A stretch of 64,000 nt of DNA from Intestinimonas timonensis (GCF_900626145.1 NZ_LR130817.1:1934543-1998542), one strand, 5' to 3'. Positions 1 through 7,718 are shown, numbered from the stretch's first letter. The notes: generated by a model from the letters alone, not told the origin. Made by a program: numbers and translations.

Positions 1-1060
1 CGGCCTGGCGGTGAGCCTGTTGCTGATTTTGGGCTGTGGCCCCATCTTCCGGCTCATGGGGGTCCACGAGCTGATTTTTGAAGAGACCTGTCTCTACATG
101 CGCATCATCGGCGCCGGCATGGTCTTTCAGTCGGTCTACCTTACCTTTACCGCCTTTTTCCGCAGCGCTCAGATGATGCGGGAGACCATGATGGTCTCCA
201 TTTTTATGAACTGCCTGAACATTGGCGGAAACTATATCCTCATCAACGGGCTGGGCTCCCTGCCCGCTCTGGGCGTGGCGGGTGCTGCCCTCTCCAGCGG
301 TCTGAGCCGCTTTGTAGGGGTGGTGGTCATCGCCTGCCTGTTCCGGCGGCGTTTCCCCGGCCTGCTCTCCAGGCGGCACCTGCGCCCCTTTCCCAAGGCG
401 GAGATGCTTCAGCTCCTGGGTATCGGACTGCCTACCGGCAGTGAGTCGCTCTCCTACAACGGCTCTCAGATCTGCATCCAGGCCGTCTGCAACCAGTTCG
501 CCGCCTATGTGGTCAATACCAGGGTCTATGCCATGATCTTTGCCAACGTTACCTATATGTTCGGTTCCGCACTTTCCCAGGCATGTCAGGTGGTGGTGGC
601 CCGGCTCATGGGTGCCCGGGAGATGGAGGCCACCCACCGCCAGGTCATGTCCACCCTGCGGGGGGCCGTGCTGGTTTCCGGAGGCCTCTCAGTTCTCCTC
701 TGGCTGGCGGCGCGGCCAGTCTACAGCATCTTCACACAGGACCCTCAAATCCTGGACCTGGCCGGTACCATCATGCTCATTGAGATCCCCCTGGAGCTGG
801 GGCGGGCGGTGAACATGGTCATGTGCCGGGCGCTCCAGGCCTGCGGTGATATCCGCTTTCCCACCGTCATCTGCGTCTTTGCCGCGTGGTTGGTGGGCGT
901 AGGCGGAAGCTTTTTCCTGGGGGTAGTCCTGGATTGGGGTCTGGTTGGGCTGTGGGTCGCCATGGCGGCAGATGAGTGCATCCGTGCGGTGCTTTTCCTC
1001 ATCCGCTGGCAGAGCGGCGCCTGGCGGCAGAAACGCCTGCTGGATACGGCACAGGGATAA
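1..1060 (+). CDS. MATE family efflux transporter (5' end outside window)
   Basis: C-terminal three quarters of a multidrug and toxin extrusion type exporter, which uses a cation gradient to pump out drugs or metabolites. The reading frame is open to the first base, so the real start lies upstream; about 350 codons are visible against a usual 440-460. Repeated hydrophobic segments alternate with short charged loops, and the region around residues 120-215 (GIGLPTGSES, then AVCNQFAAYVVNT and GSALSQACQVVVARLMGA) matches the start of the second six-helix bundle of MATE proteins. The tail is basic and cytoplasmic. No partner gene is visible downstream: an AT-rich island follows. Family assignment is confident; the substrate cannot be told. 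Confidence 0.88.
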   Translation, partial: GLAVSLLLILGCGPIFRLMGVHELIFEETCLYMRIIGAGMVFQSVYLTFTAFFRSAQMMRETMMVSIFMNCLNIGGNYILINGLGSLPALGVAGAALSSGLSRFVGVVVIACLFRRRFPGLLSRRHLRPFPKAEMLQLLGIGLPTGSESLSYNGSQICIQAVCNQFAAYVVNTRVYAMIFANVTYMFGSALSQACQVVVARLMGAREMEATHRQVMSTLRGAVLVSGGLSVLLWLAARPVYSIFTQDPQILDLAGTIMLIEIPLELGRAVNMVMCRALQACGDIRFPTVICVFAAWLVGVGGSFFLGVVLDWGLVGLWVAMAADECIRAVLFLIRWQSGAWRQKRLLDTAQG

Positions 1061-1490
1061 GAACTGGGAAAATGCCCATACATGTTTGATATGGATTTTT
1101 CCACAAGAAATTATATTATGTAAATTAATAAGGGAGCCTGGGCAACAGAACACCCTGTGTTGAGAATGTGGAAAAATAGGTGTAAAAGTGCGATAATTCC
1201 AGGCATAAGAAGGGGAACGACCGGTGGAAAACCCGGTGCAAAATGTGAATAACTAGATGTAAATACACCTTACATGTTTAATATTATGTAAACTATATGA
1301 TAAAAATTACAACAATAAAAAAGTAAAAGTTCGTTTCTGAAAGACTGGAGAATGTGGACTTTTTATGAACAGAAGGAAAAAGAGGAAAATAGAAAAATGA
1401 GGGAAAAGGGAACGCCTGCAAAGAGAGATATACTTCTTGTATAGCTACAGTAAAGGACTGGAAAAGGGCGGCGGGCGGTGCGAAACTCGC
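1061..1490. other. AT-rich gene-free island with DnaA-box-like motifs
   Basis: About 430 bases without a credible gene, far richer in A and T than the surrounding genes. It holds TTATTCACA (minus strand, 1244-1252), which fits TTATNCACA, and two opposed copies of TTTTCCACA (1097-1105 plus, 1167-1175 minus), one base from TTATCCACA. The 12-mer ATATTATGTAAA occurs twice, at 1113-1124 and 1281-1292. No obvious hairpin terminator follows the MATE gene. The function is not established. Confidence 0.5.
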
Positions 1491-1519
1491 TTGACAACCA
1501 GGGGCGGATATAGTATCAT
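1491..1519 (+). promoter_or_regulatory. Promoter of tRNA-Thr
   Basis: TTGACA (1491-1496), a 17-nt spacer and TATCAT (1514-1519). Transcription would begin about 30 nt before the mature tRNA. Strong sigma-A type promoter, as expected for a stable RNA. Confidence 0.85.
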
Positions 1520-1555
1520 AACAAAAGCAGTTTGCAGTCGTTGTGCTGCAGACGG

Positions 1556-1630
1556 GCTAGTGTGGCTCAATGGCAGAGCATCTCACTCGTAATGAGAAGG
1601 TTGTGGGTTCGATTCCCACCACTAGCTCCA
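1556..1630 (+). tRNA. tRNA-Thr (anticodon CGT)
   Basis: Complete cloverleaf. The acceptor stem pairs GCTAGTG (1556-1562) with CACTAGC (1620-1626). The anticodon stem TCTCA/TGAGA encloses loop CTCGTAA, giving anticodon CGT, which reads ACG (Thr). The T arm is GTGGG-TTCGATT-CCCAC (1603-1619). Discriminator T is followed by an encoded CCA (1628-1630). Confidence 0.95.
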
Positions 1631-1666
1631 CGTCGGAGCAAAGTCCGCTTTGCTCCGACGTTTTTT
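1631..1666 (+). terminator. Rho-independent terminator of tRNA-Thr
   Basis: Perfect 13-bp stem (1631-1643 with 1648-1660), loop TCCG, then six Ts (1661-1666). It starts immediately after the encoded CCA. Confidence 0.93.
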
Positions 1667-1824
1667 ATACCTATGTCAAAAAACGTCATCCGTCCGCTCC
1701 CTTGCGCCACCTTTCCAAACCGCAACCGCTTATGCTGGGTTGCGGTTTGTTTTTTGTGCGGACCTGTCGGTATGGGTATCGTTTTTTGCTTCCGATGGCC
1801 TGTGCCGCCTCAACATCGGAGTGC

Positions 1825-1853
1825 TTGACGTTAGGTCTGCATGCTACTATAAT
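1825..1853 (+). promoter_or_regulatory. Promoter of the Crp/Fnr-family gene
   Basis: TTGACG (1825-1830), 17-nt spacer, perfect TATAAT (1848-1853). The predicted start of transcription is near 1860, about 33 nt before the ATG. Confidence 0.85.
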
Positions 1854-1865
1854 CAAGAAAGAATT

Positions 1866-1879
1866 GTTGGAATTCCAAC
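1866..1879. promoter_or_regulatory. Palindrome in the leader, candidate operator
   Basis: GTTGGAATTCCAAC is a perfect 14-bp palindrome at about +6 to +20 relative to the predicted transcription start of the regulator gene, just before its ribosome binding site. A dimeric Crp/Fnr protein bound here would block its own transcription. The autoregulation is inference. Confidence 0.5.
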
Positions 1880-1892
1880 GTTGGAGGCTCAT

Positions 1893-2570
1893 ATGGAACA
1901 TTATTTTTCTGTTCTGTCCCATTGTTCCCTGTTTCATGGAATTGGGCAGGAGGATTTGAATGAGATGATGGGCTGTCTTGGTGCGAAAATTACATCGGTT
2001 TCCAAGGGAGAGCCTGTCTTTTTGGAGGGCGACCCCGCGCAGATGGTAGGTGTCGTTCTCTCAGGCGGCGTGCAGGTGGTTCAGGATGATTACTATGGGA
2101 ACCGGAGCGTGCTGTCGATCCTGCAGCCCGGAGATTCCTTTGGAGAGGCTTTTTCCTGCGCTGGATTGGATCATATGCCTGTAAGCGTGTTTGCCGTCAA
2201 GGAAAGCGAGGTACTTCTCCTGAATTGCAGGCGGATACTGACTCTGTGCTCTCATACCTGCCATTTTCACAGTCTGTTGATTCAGAATCTATTGCAGGGG
2301 CTGGCGCAGAAAAATTTAGCTTTCACGCAGAAAGTGCGTTATATGTCTCAAAAAACCACAAAGGACAAGCTGCTGACTTATCTTTTGGACCAGGCGAAGC
2401 AGCAAGGGAGCGCAGAGTTTGTCATCCCATGCGACCGGCAGACCCTGGCAGACTATCTGGGGGTCGAGCGTACCGCCATGTCAGCGGAGCTTAGCAAATT
2501 GAAAAAGGCCGGACAGCTTGACACCAAAGGTTCTTGGTTTCATCTGAACCCGGTGGAGCGGCACATATGA
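1893..2570 (+). CDS. Crp/Fnr family transcriptional regulator
   Basis: 225-residue DNA-binding regulator. Residues about 15-115 form the cyclic-nucleotide-binding-like beta barrel (EPVFLEGDPAQMVGVVLSG and SILQPGDSFGEA are typical). A long dimerisation helix follows, and residues about 150-220 form a Crp-type winged helix (CDRQTLADYLGVERTAMSAE is the recognition region). ATG 1893 was chosen because GGAGG at 1883-1887 precedes it and the promoter at 1825-1853 lies just upstream; longer starts would run into the promoter. There is no N-terminal four-Cys Fe-S motif like that of Fnr, so the effector is unknown. It stands alone, ahead of a strong hairpin. Confidence 0.9.
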   Translation: MEHYFSVLSHCSLFHGIGQEDLNEMMGCLGAKITSVSKGEPVFLEGDPAQMVGVVLSGGVQVVQDDYYGNRSVLSILQPGDSFGEAFSCAGLDHMPVSVFAVKESEVLLLNCRRILTLCSHTCHFHSLLIQNLLQGLAQKNLAFTQKVRYMSQKTTKDKLLTYLLDQAKQQGSAEFVIPCDRQTLADYLGVERTAMSAELSKLKKAGQLDTKGSWFHLNPVERHI

Positions 2571-2610
2571 AACGGATTGGAACAGGTGCGGGTTCCACAT
2601 CATTCAGTGC

Positions 2611-2660
2611 ATAAAATATAACAGGCGGACAGCTTCAGCTGTCCGCCTGTTATATTTTAT
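2611..2660. terminator. Bidirectional terminator between convergent genes
   Basis: Perfect 23-bp stem (2611-2633 with 2638-2660) and loop TTCA. The base of the stem is AT-rich, so each strand ends in a T-rich segment. It lies between the Crp/Fnr gene and the convergent zinc-ribbon gene. Bases 2661-2755 show nothing else. Confidence 0.85.
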
Positions 2661-2755
2661 GTGTGCTTCGTTCAGAACATATATTTGTGAGAACGATTCA
2701 AATTGGTGCACCTTTTCTTTGCCACGCCTGGGACAATGAAAGCGGCGCAGTCTGT

Positions 2756-3859
2756 TCACTGAAAAACCGCGTTGGTGGTGTCGATGGGGTGGTCGCAGCG
2801 GTTGTCCAGATCGGTGCCGTTATTGGAGAACACGGTGCCGTCAAAGACCATGGTGATGTCGGTGGGCACGCTCTCCAGCAGGATGCCGGTGCCGTTGCCG
2901 GTGAAGGTACAGCCCACGGGCCAGGCCTTCACCGGGGTGTTGATCCCAATATCCGTGCCGTCTCCCACAAAGTCGATGTCATAAAAGTAGTTGATCCAGT
3001 CGTAGTGCCCGTCCTCCATGGAGACCGAGCCCTTCCACACGGTGCGCTCTCCACCCTCGTCGGTGCTGCCGTAGAGGTCGTAGGACCGGTGGAAGAACAG
3101 GTCTCCCTCGTAGGTCCCCGGGGCCAGGTAGAGGAGCACCTGGTCGGTGGACGGCACTTGGTTGGCAATCTGGTCCAGCAGGGCCTGTACCTCCTCCATC
3201 GTGCTCATGGGATAGTCCTGCCAGTGGTACTCGTGAGTGATGACGAGGGTGATGTGGAGGTTCTGCTGCACCCGGATGAGGTCCCCGTTCTTCATCTGAA
3301 CGGTCCACACCACCTGGGGCTCGCCGGAATTGCCCGTAAAGTCCAGGGAGGACACCATAGCGGCATCGGGGGAGTAGTCCTCCTGGTGGCTGGGCTCCCC
3401 AGCAATGAGTTCATCTGCGGCGTTCTCGTCCTGGACCACCTCCACAGTGACCTTCTCCACCAGAGGCTCGAACTCCCCCCAGGGGTCGGTGCCGGTGAGG
3501 GCGTCGTTGACGTACCACCGGGAGGGCCAGCGGTACTGCTCATCCGGCGCGCCCTGGTGGTAGATGTCGGCGGCGGGGGCGGTGCGGTCGTCGGGCCAGG
3601 CCACCAGGAGCTGGTAGGTCTTGTCCCCGCTCTCATAGTACACCTCGCCCTCTCCGTCGTACTCCTGGGGCACATGGGGCCGGTTGAAGTACCTAAACCC
3701 TGCCCCGACAGCGATCACCACCGCCAGTCCCAGCAGGCCCAGCAGCAGCTTTTTCAGCAACGGAACCGGCTTTTTCGTCTCTCTCCGTGGATGGATGTCC
3801 CGGGCACAGTGGGGGCAGAAGGCAGCGTTTTCCGGCAGGTCCGCGCCGCAGTGGGGCAT
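2756..3859 (-). CDS. Zinc-ribbon, single-TM, beta-helix-like protein with apparent N-terminal frameshift
   Basis: Membrane-anchored protein of unknown function, 367 residues from this start. The N-terminus is a zinc ribbon, followed by one membrane segment (about residues 34-55: LLKKLLLGLLGLAVVIAVGAG) and an extracytoplasmic part whose last 130 residues have the repeating short strands of a right-handed beta helix (GTYEGDLFF, GCTFTGNGTGI, GTVFSNNGTDL). The likely ancestral start is ATG at 3870-3868, giving MAYKCP, but that frame is out of step. A run of four Gs (plus strand 3853-3856) stands where the neighbouring paralogue has five. Starting at 3859 loses the first zinc-binding Cys. This is either a true one-base deletion or a sequencing error. 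It directly follows the paralogue at 3874-4794 and is probably cotranscribed with it. Confidence 0.6.
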   Translation of the reverse strand: MPHCGADLPENAAFCPHCARDIHPRRETKKPVPLLKKLLLGLLGLAVVIAVGAGFRYFNRPHVPQEYDGEGEVYYESGDKTYQLLVAWPDDRTAPAADIYHQGAPDEQYRWPSRWYVNDALTGTDPWGEFEPLVEKVTVEVVQDENAADELIAGEPSHQEDYSPDAAMVSSLDFTGNSGEPQVVWTVQMKNGDLIRVQQNLHITLVITHEYHWQDYPMSTMEEVQALLDQIANQVPSTDQVLLYLAPGTYEGDLFFHRSYDLYGSTDEGGERTVWKGSVSMEDGHYDWINYFYDIDFVGDGTDIGINTPVKAWPVGCTFTGNGTGILLESVPTDITMVFDGTVFSNNGTDLDNRCDHPIDTTNAVFQ

Positions 3860-3873
3860 TTGTATGCCATGGC

Positions 3874-4794
3874 TTAACCCCCGTTTCCCTGGTAGTCCAG
3901 CATGGTGTAGCCCAGCAGGTCATAGTCCGCATCCAGCAACAGATAGCAGCGCCACCGGCCCTCGTTGGGCAGGAACTCCTCCAGCCGCTCGATCTCCCGG
4001 CACTGGCGCTCCGGCTCCGGCGAGTGGAGCATGGCCCACAGGTGGTAGATCTGGGCGTCATCCTCCCGCAGCACCGGGCCCTTGCCGGTGTTGTAGCCGT
4101 TCAGGAACCACACTACGCCGGAGCTCTCGATCTCCTCCGGCGGGATGTAGTGGGAAAAATCCTCCTCCCAGCTTCCCTCGAAGGCGGCCAGCTGATCCTC
4201 ATAGAGCTGGGTGAAGTCATAATCGCAGGACACCACGTCTATCTGCCACTGTCCCTCCGACACCTGGATGGGCTCCCCGATGAAGTAGCCCATCAGGTGG
4301 GTGTTGCGGTCGAACATGAGCAGGCACACCCGGGTGCCGGAGCTGCGGGTGCTGAACATCCCCTTCTCCTCGTCGGTACCATAGGCTCCCCGAGAGGCCA
4401 CCAGGTTGGCCAGCTGGAGATTTTCTACCAGGTAATCGTCGATATTGCCGCTGGTGGTGGAGGTGGTGCCGAAGTTGATGCCGGTGAGGGTGGGAAAGTA
4501 CTCCCGCAGCCGGTCGGGGGTGACGGTGACCATACCGTCCTCGTCCTCCGAAAAAACCACCGCCGTGGTCTCCCCGGCGGGGAGACCGCCGACAGCCGGC
4601 TCAGGCCGCAGTGCCCATGCGCCCGCGCCTACCGCAACCACCAGGGCCAGAAGCAGCACCCATTTCAGCCCCTTTCGCCACAGGTGGGCGGGGACATTGG
4701 CGGTTTCACGGTCCCGGACGCTCTGGGCGCAGTGGGGGCAAAAGCAGGCGTGCTCCGGAAGAACAGCACCGCAGTGGGGGCATTTTTGTTCCAT
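3874..4794 (-). CDS. Zinc-ribbon membrane protein of unknown function
   Basis: 306 residues. The N-terminus MEQKCPHCGAVLPEHACFCPHC is a complete four-Cys zinc ribbon. A basic stretch and one membrane segment (about residues 50-68: WVLLLALVVAVGAGAWAL) follow, then a soluble, probably extracytoplasmic domain of about 235 residues that I do not recognise. ATG 4794 was chosen over ATG 4812 because AAAGGA lies 9 nt upstream and the paralogue downstream begins at the same point of the zinc ribbon. ATG 4812 overlaps the stop of the preceding gene fragment (ATGA) but has no ribosome binding site. The gene is cotranscribed with its paralogue downstream. Confidence 0.75.
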   Translation of the reverse strand: MEQKCPHCGAVLPEHACFCPHCAQSVRDRETANVPAHLWRKGLKWVLLLALVVAVGAGAWALRPEPAVGGLPAGETTAVVFSEDEDGMVTVTPDRLREYFPTLTGINFGTTSTTSGNIDDYLVENLQLANLVASRGAYGTDEEKGMFSTRSSGTRVCLLMFDRNTHLMGYFIGEPIQVSEGQWQIDVVSCDYDFTQLYEDQLAAFEGSWEEDFSHYIPPEEIESSGVVWFLNGYNTGKGPVLREDDAQIYHLWAMLHSPEPERQCREIERLEEFLPNEGRWRCYLLLDADYDLLGYTMLDYQGNGG

Positions 4795-4808
4795 AGAGGT
4801 CGTTCCTT

Positions 4809-5219
4809 TCATTCAAAGGTAGCATAGGAAATGTTGAAGGGGTAATTGGACGGGTTGCGGATGTTGCCGCCGTTGCCGGAGAACCGGCAGTTCTGGAAGT
4901 TGATCTCCTTGGCTCGGGGCACCCGCACCAGGTCCACGGCAATCTCATTGTGGAGGAAGGTGTTTCCCTCAAAATAGCTGTCATTGAAGTAGTCCCCGGC
5001 GCTGTCGAAGCAAAAGCCTACGCCGTTGTTCTCAAACCAGCAGCCCACCGGGTCGGCCCAGTGCACGCCCCCCACCAGCAGTCCGGTGTCCCAGCCGTAG
5101 AAGCCGCAGTTCCGTATCCTGCCGTCTGCCTCCACTGTGAGGCCGGTGCCGGTGCCGTCGCCCCGGAATTCCACATTTTCCACGGTGATTGTGGAGCCGT
5201 TCTCAGGCGTCACCGCCAC
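4809..5219 (-). pseudogene. C-terminal remnant of a beta-helix protein
   Basis: 137 codons that read as the end of a right-handed beta-helix domain (GLTVEADGRIRNCGFYGWDTGLL, then NTFLHNEIAVDL and NCRFSGNGGNI), like the C-terminal part of the protein at 2756-3859. Nothing upstream supplies an N-terminus. The similarity stops near 5220, where unrelated AT-rich sequence begins, followed by an insertion sequence. The zinc ribbon, membrane segment and promoter expected from the paralogues are missing, and the missing part is not found beyond the insertion sequence. Most likely a gene truncated by insertion plus deletion. Confidence 0.75.
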
Positions 5220-5221
5220 CG

Positions 5222-5528
5222 GTGTAAGTTTTCAGAATAGTTGAGAAATATAGACCGGCCAAGGGGTTTGATATGAAATATCCCGGAAAAACACGGGAAC
5301 TGGCCTAAAATCAAGGGATTCCAGCGATAAACAAGTGCAAAACCGAGGAAGAAATTGTAGTCCTGTGAAAATGGGATTGCAATTTCTTTTTTTATCCTCA
5401 CCAGGCCACCGGAGAGACAGAGTGGGCCGGGGTTTTAAGCGGCCCTTTTAAGAGCGTTTAAGCGGACAGGGCGGCAGGGGCGGTGAGAGCGCAAAAAGCC
5501 CGGTGCGGCTGAACTGCCCCAGATTGTG
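5222..5528. other. Non-coding debris, possibly the end of an IS66-like element
   Basis: About 300 bases with no credible gene and base composition unlike its neighbours. It begins at 5223 with GTAAGTTTTCAGAATAG, resembling the GTAAG termini of IS66-family elements, exactly where the beta-helix remnant loses similarity. It contains two short repeats of TTTTAAG (5435-5450) and no matching opposite end. The family assignment is tentative. Confidence 0.35.
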
Positions 5529-5570
5529 CGGACAGTACAAAAAAGAGCCCTTAGTAGGAAAGATTAAGTT

Positions 5571-6428
5571 TTAAGCGGAGAGGCGTCGCGCCAGCGGCGC
5601 CTCTCCAGTTTTTAACTGGATGCGCTCATGGTTATAGAAGTAAATATAGCGGTCAATCATCTCATTGGCTTCGGAAAAGGTCGCCGGTTTGTGGCGGTAA
5701 ATACATTCTGTTTTGAGGATAGAGAAGAAATTTTCCGCCATGGCGTTGTCGTACGGGTTTCCTTTCCTTGACATGGATGGTGTGATTCCGTATGCTTGAG
5801 TCAGATTGAAGTATGCTGCAGAGGTGTACTGAAATCCTTGGTCGCTGTGGAGCTGCAACTCCGCAGCGACCCTCTTTTTCTCCTGTTTCATTGCCAGATG
5901 AACGGTATCCAGAACCAAATTCACTGTCTGCTGGGTTCCAGTCTTGTAGGCGATGATGCTGTTGTCATAGAGGTCCCGGATTATGGAAAGGTACAGCACA
6001 CCCTGCCTGGTGTGGATGTAGGAGATGTCTGTTACCCATTTGCTGTTAGGTTTGTCCGCATGGAACTCCCTGTTCAGCAGATTCCTGTATTTGTGTGCCT
6101 GCCGCCCCATCTGCTGCCATTTCCTGCGGCGGCGGATCTCCGAGAGCAGATCATATTTCTTCATGATTCGCAGCACAGTTTTGGGATTGCAGAAGATATT
6201 CCGGCTTTTCAGCCACAGCCACATCCGCCGGTAGCCGTAGGTGCGGAAGCTGCGTTCCCGCTGCTGTGCGATGAGCCCCGCAAGAGCCGCATCCTTTTCT
6301 GGCTTGCCTAGGCGATGGACAAAAGCATAGTAGCCGCTTCTGGACACTCCAAAGAATTTGCACATGACTGCCACTGGATACTCTGTCCTGTGACGATAGA
6401 TGATATGATACTTTACCTTTGCTCTCAC
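5571..6428 (-). CDS. IS3-family transposase OrfB (DDE integrase core)
   Basis: 285-residue catalytic half of the transposase. It has an N-terminal helical HTH_21-like region followed by an rve integrase core. The DDE residues are visible: Asp in WVTDISYIHT, Asp in LHSDQGFQYTS and Glu in NAMAENFFSILKTE. The GTG start at 6428 overlaps the stop of orfA in GTGA, so it is either translationally coupled or expressed as a frameshift fusion with OrfA, the usual arrangement in IS3 elements. Length is normal and the frame is intact. Confidence 0.92.
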   Translation of the reverse strand: MRAKVKYHIIYRHRTEYPVAVMCKFFGVSRSGYYAFVHRLGKPEKDAALAGLIAQQRERSFRTYGYRRMWLWLKSRNIFCNPKTVLRIMKKYDLLSEIRRRRKWQQMGRQAHKYRNLLNREFHADKPNSKWVTDISYIHTRQGVLYLSIIRDLYDNSIIAYKTGTQQTVNLVLDTVHLAMKQEKKRVAAELQLHSDQGFQYTSAAYFNLTQAYGITPSMSRKGNPYDNAMAENFFSILKTECIYRHKPATFSEANEMIDRYIYFYNHERIQLKTGEAPLARRLSA

Positions 6429-6739
6429 TTCCTTTCTGTGAAGCGCAGAAAATCCCGCAGTAGTTTATTTTCCATGCGAAGCCGTTGGATCTCACAGGCC
6501 TGCTCTGCCACAACGTCTCCTGGCGCAGCATCTTTTCTCGGCCGTCCTTTCGGTCGTGGGCGGATTCCGGCTTCCAGTTTTCGTTCTTTACGGCGCTCAC
6601 GCTCAAGTAGTCTTTTTACCACCTGCTTATTCCGGAAGCCATAGTATTCTGCGACTTCCCGCTGTGTTTTCCCCTCTGCCAACATGGCCTTGATCTCTGG
6701 TAAAAGCATTTGAACGTGTGTGTAATTTCGTTTCTTCAT
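6425..6739 (-). CDS. IS3-family transposase OrfA (DNA-binding subunit)
   Basis: 104 residues. It has an N-terminal helix-turn-helix (LPEIKAMLAEGKTQREVAEYYG), a very basic middle section (RERRKERKLEAGIRPRPKGRPRK) and a C-terminal leucine-zipper-like helix (EQACEIQRLRMENKLLRDFLR). It binds the element ends and oligomerises with OrfB. It lies directly upstream of orfB with a 4-base overlap. A strong hairpin lies between its start and the element end. Confidence 0.9.
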   Translation of the reverse strand: MKKRNYTHVQMLLPEIKAMLAEGKTQREVAEYYGFRNKQVVKRLLERERRKERKLEAGIRPRPKGRPRKDAAPGDVVAEQACEIQRLRMENKLLRDFLRFTERK

Positions 6740-6746
6740 GACAAAA

Positions 6747-6781
6747 CCCCCTGATGTAGTCTATTTTCCTACATCAGGGGG
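6747..6781. terminator. Hairpin inside the IS end
   Basis: Perfect 13-bp stem (6747-6759 with 6769-6781), 9-base loop, T-rich sequence after it on both strands. Placed between the terminal repeat and orfA, it would shield the transposase from outside transcription coming from degV. That role is inference. Confidence 0.6.
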
Positions 6782-6845
6782 GCTTTTGTCACTGTCCGTT
6801 TTTACTGGATCTGTTCACTGACGGGCGTCCGCTCTCTTATTTTCA

Positions 6846-7715
6846 TCAGCGCTCGCTGCCCCAGAAGATGATGGCCAGCATGCCGGGACCGGTGTGGGTG
6901 CCAATGACCGGACCAATGGGCGCCGTCTGGATCTCGCTGTCGGGGAAGGCCTCATGAACAAGGGTCTTCAGCTCCTCTGCCTTCTCTGGACTGTCACCGT
7001 GACCGATGACCACCAGCTTGCCTATGGAGGGCTCCCAGCCCTTCTTCATCCGTGCCAGCTGGGCGGACATAGCCCGGCGACCGCCTCTCAGCTTCTCGGC
7101 CACCTCCAGCTTTCCCTCTTCAGAGACATGGAGCATGGGCTTGATCTGAAGCGCCGTACCCACCACCGCAGCGGCAGTGGAGATCCGGCCTCCGCGGCGC
7201 AGAAACTCCAAGGTATCCACCGTGAACCAGTGGCAGACGGAGAGCCGGTTGGCCTCCACCCAATCGCCCAGCGCATCAAGGTCCATGCCCTCGGCCTTCT
7301 TGCGGGCCGCCTCCCGGACCAGGAAACCCTCGCCCGCAGAGGCGCACAGGGTGTCCACGCAGCGTATGGTCCGCTCAGGGAAGGACTCTCTCAACTCCTG
7401 GGCGCACATCTGGGCCGTCTGATAAGTGCCGGACATACCGGAGGTGAAGCACAGATACAGGATGTCCTCCCCCGCCTCCAGGCAGGGCGAGAAATGCTTG
7501 AAATACACGTCGGGGCGGATCTGGGTGGTGCTGGCTGTGGCACCGCCCCGCAGGGCTTCATAGAACTCCGCCACATCCATATCCCCGCCCGGCCCGTAAA
7601 TCCGGCTCTTCCCGTTCAGGATCACCTCCATGGGGAGGACGGTCACCTCGGGGAACCCTGCCAGCATCTCAGGACTGTGATCGGCGGTGGCATCTGTAAA
7701 GATCCGATAACCCAT
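6846..7715 (-). CDS. DegV family fatty-acid-binding protein
   Basis: 289 residues, the usual DegV length. DegV/FakB proteins bind a single fatty acid, and in Firmicutes some present it to the kinase FakA for phosphorylation. Typical features are the N-terminal YRIFTDATAD, the TSTTQIRP loop, the FTSGMSGTYQ motif near residue 90 that contacts the carboxylate, and the C-terminal IGPVIGTHTGPG segment. It starts 3 nt after the stop of the radical SAM gene, so the two form an operon. No fakA-like kinase is in the window. It ends 47 nt before the IS element. Confidence 0.93.
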   Translation of the reverse strand: MGYRIFTDATADHSPEMLAGFPEVTVLPMEVILNGKSRIYGPGGDMDVAEFYEALRGGATASTTQIRPDVYFKHFSPCLEAGEDILYLCFTSGMSGTYQTAQMCAQELRESFPERTIRCVDTLCASAGEGFLVREAARKKAEGMDLDALGDWVEANRLSVCHWFTVDTLEFLRRGGRISTAAAVVGTALQIKPMLHVSEEGKLEVAEKLRGGRRAMSAQLARMKKGWEPSIGKLVVIGHGDSPEKAEELKTLVHEAFPDSEIQTAPIGPVIGTHTGPGMLAIIFWGSER

Positions 7716-7718
7716 GGC

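Larger units (their letters stand above)
5529..6798 (-). mobile_element. IS3-family insertion sequence
   Basis: About 1.27 kb. The ends are imperfect inverted repeats that start with CGGACAGT at 5529 and finish with ACTGTCCG at 6798; similarity continues inward (CAAAA, then TAGGAAA). Two overlapping transposase frames (orfA, orfB) with intact catalytic residues suggest it may still be active. No short direct target duplication is visible (flanks TTGTG and TTTTT), as expected if one flank was rearranged. It separates the beta-helix remnant from degV. Confidence 0.85.

Noticed and set aside
1081..1380. Origin of replication
   Set aside because: DnaA-like boxes and AT richness are present, but dnaA/dnaN are not adjacent and most genes to the right run toward this point rather than away from it.
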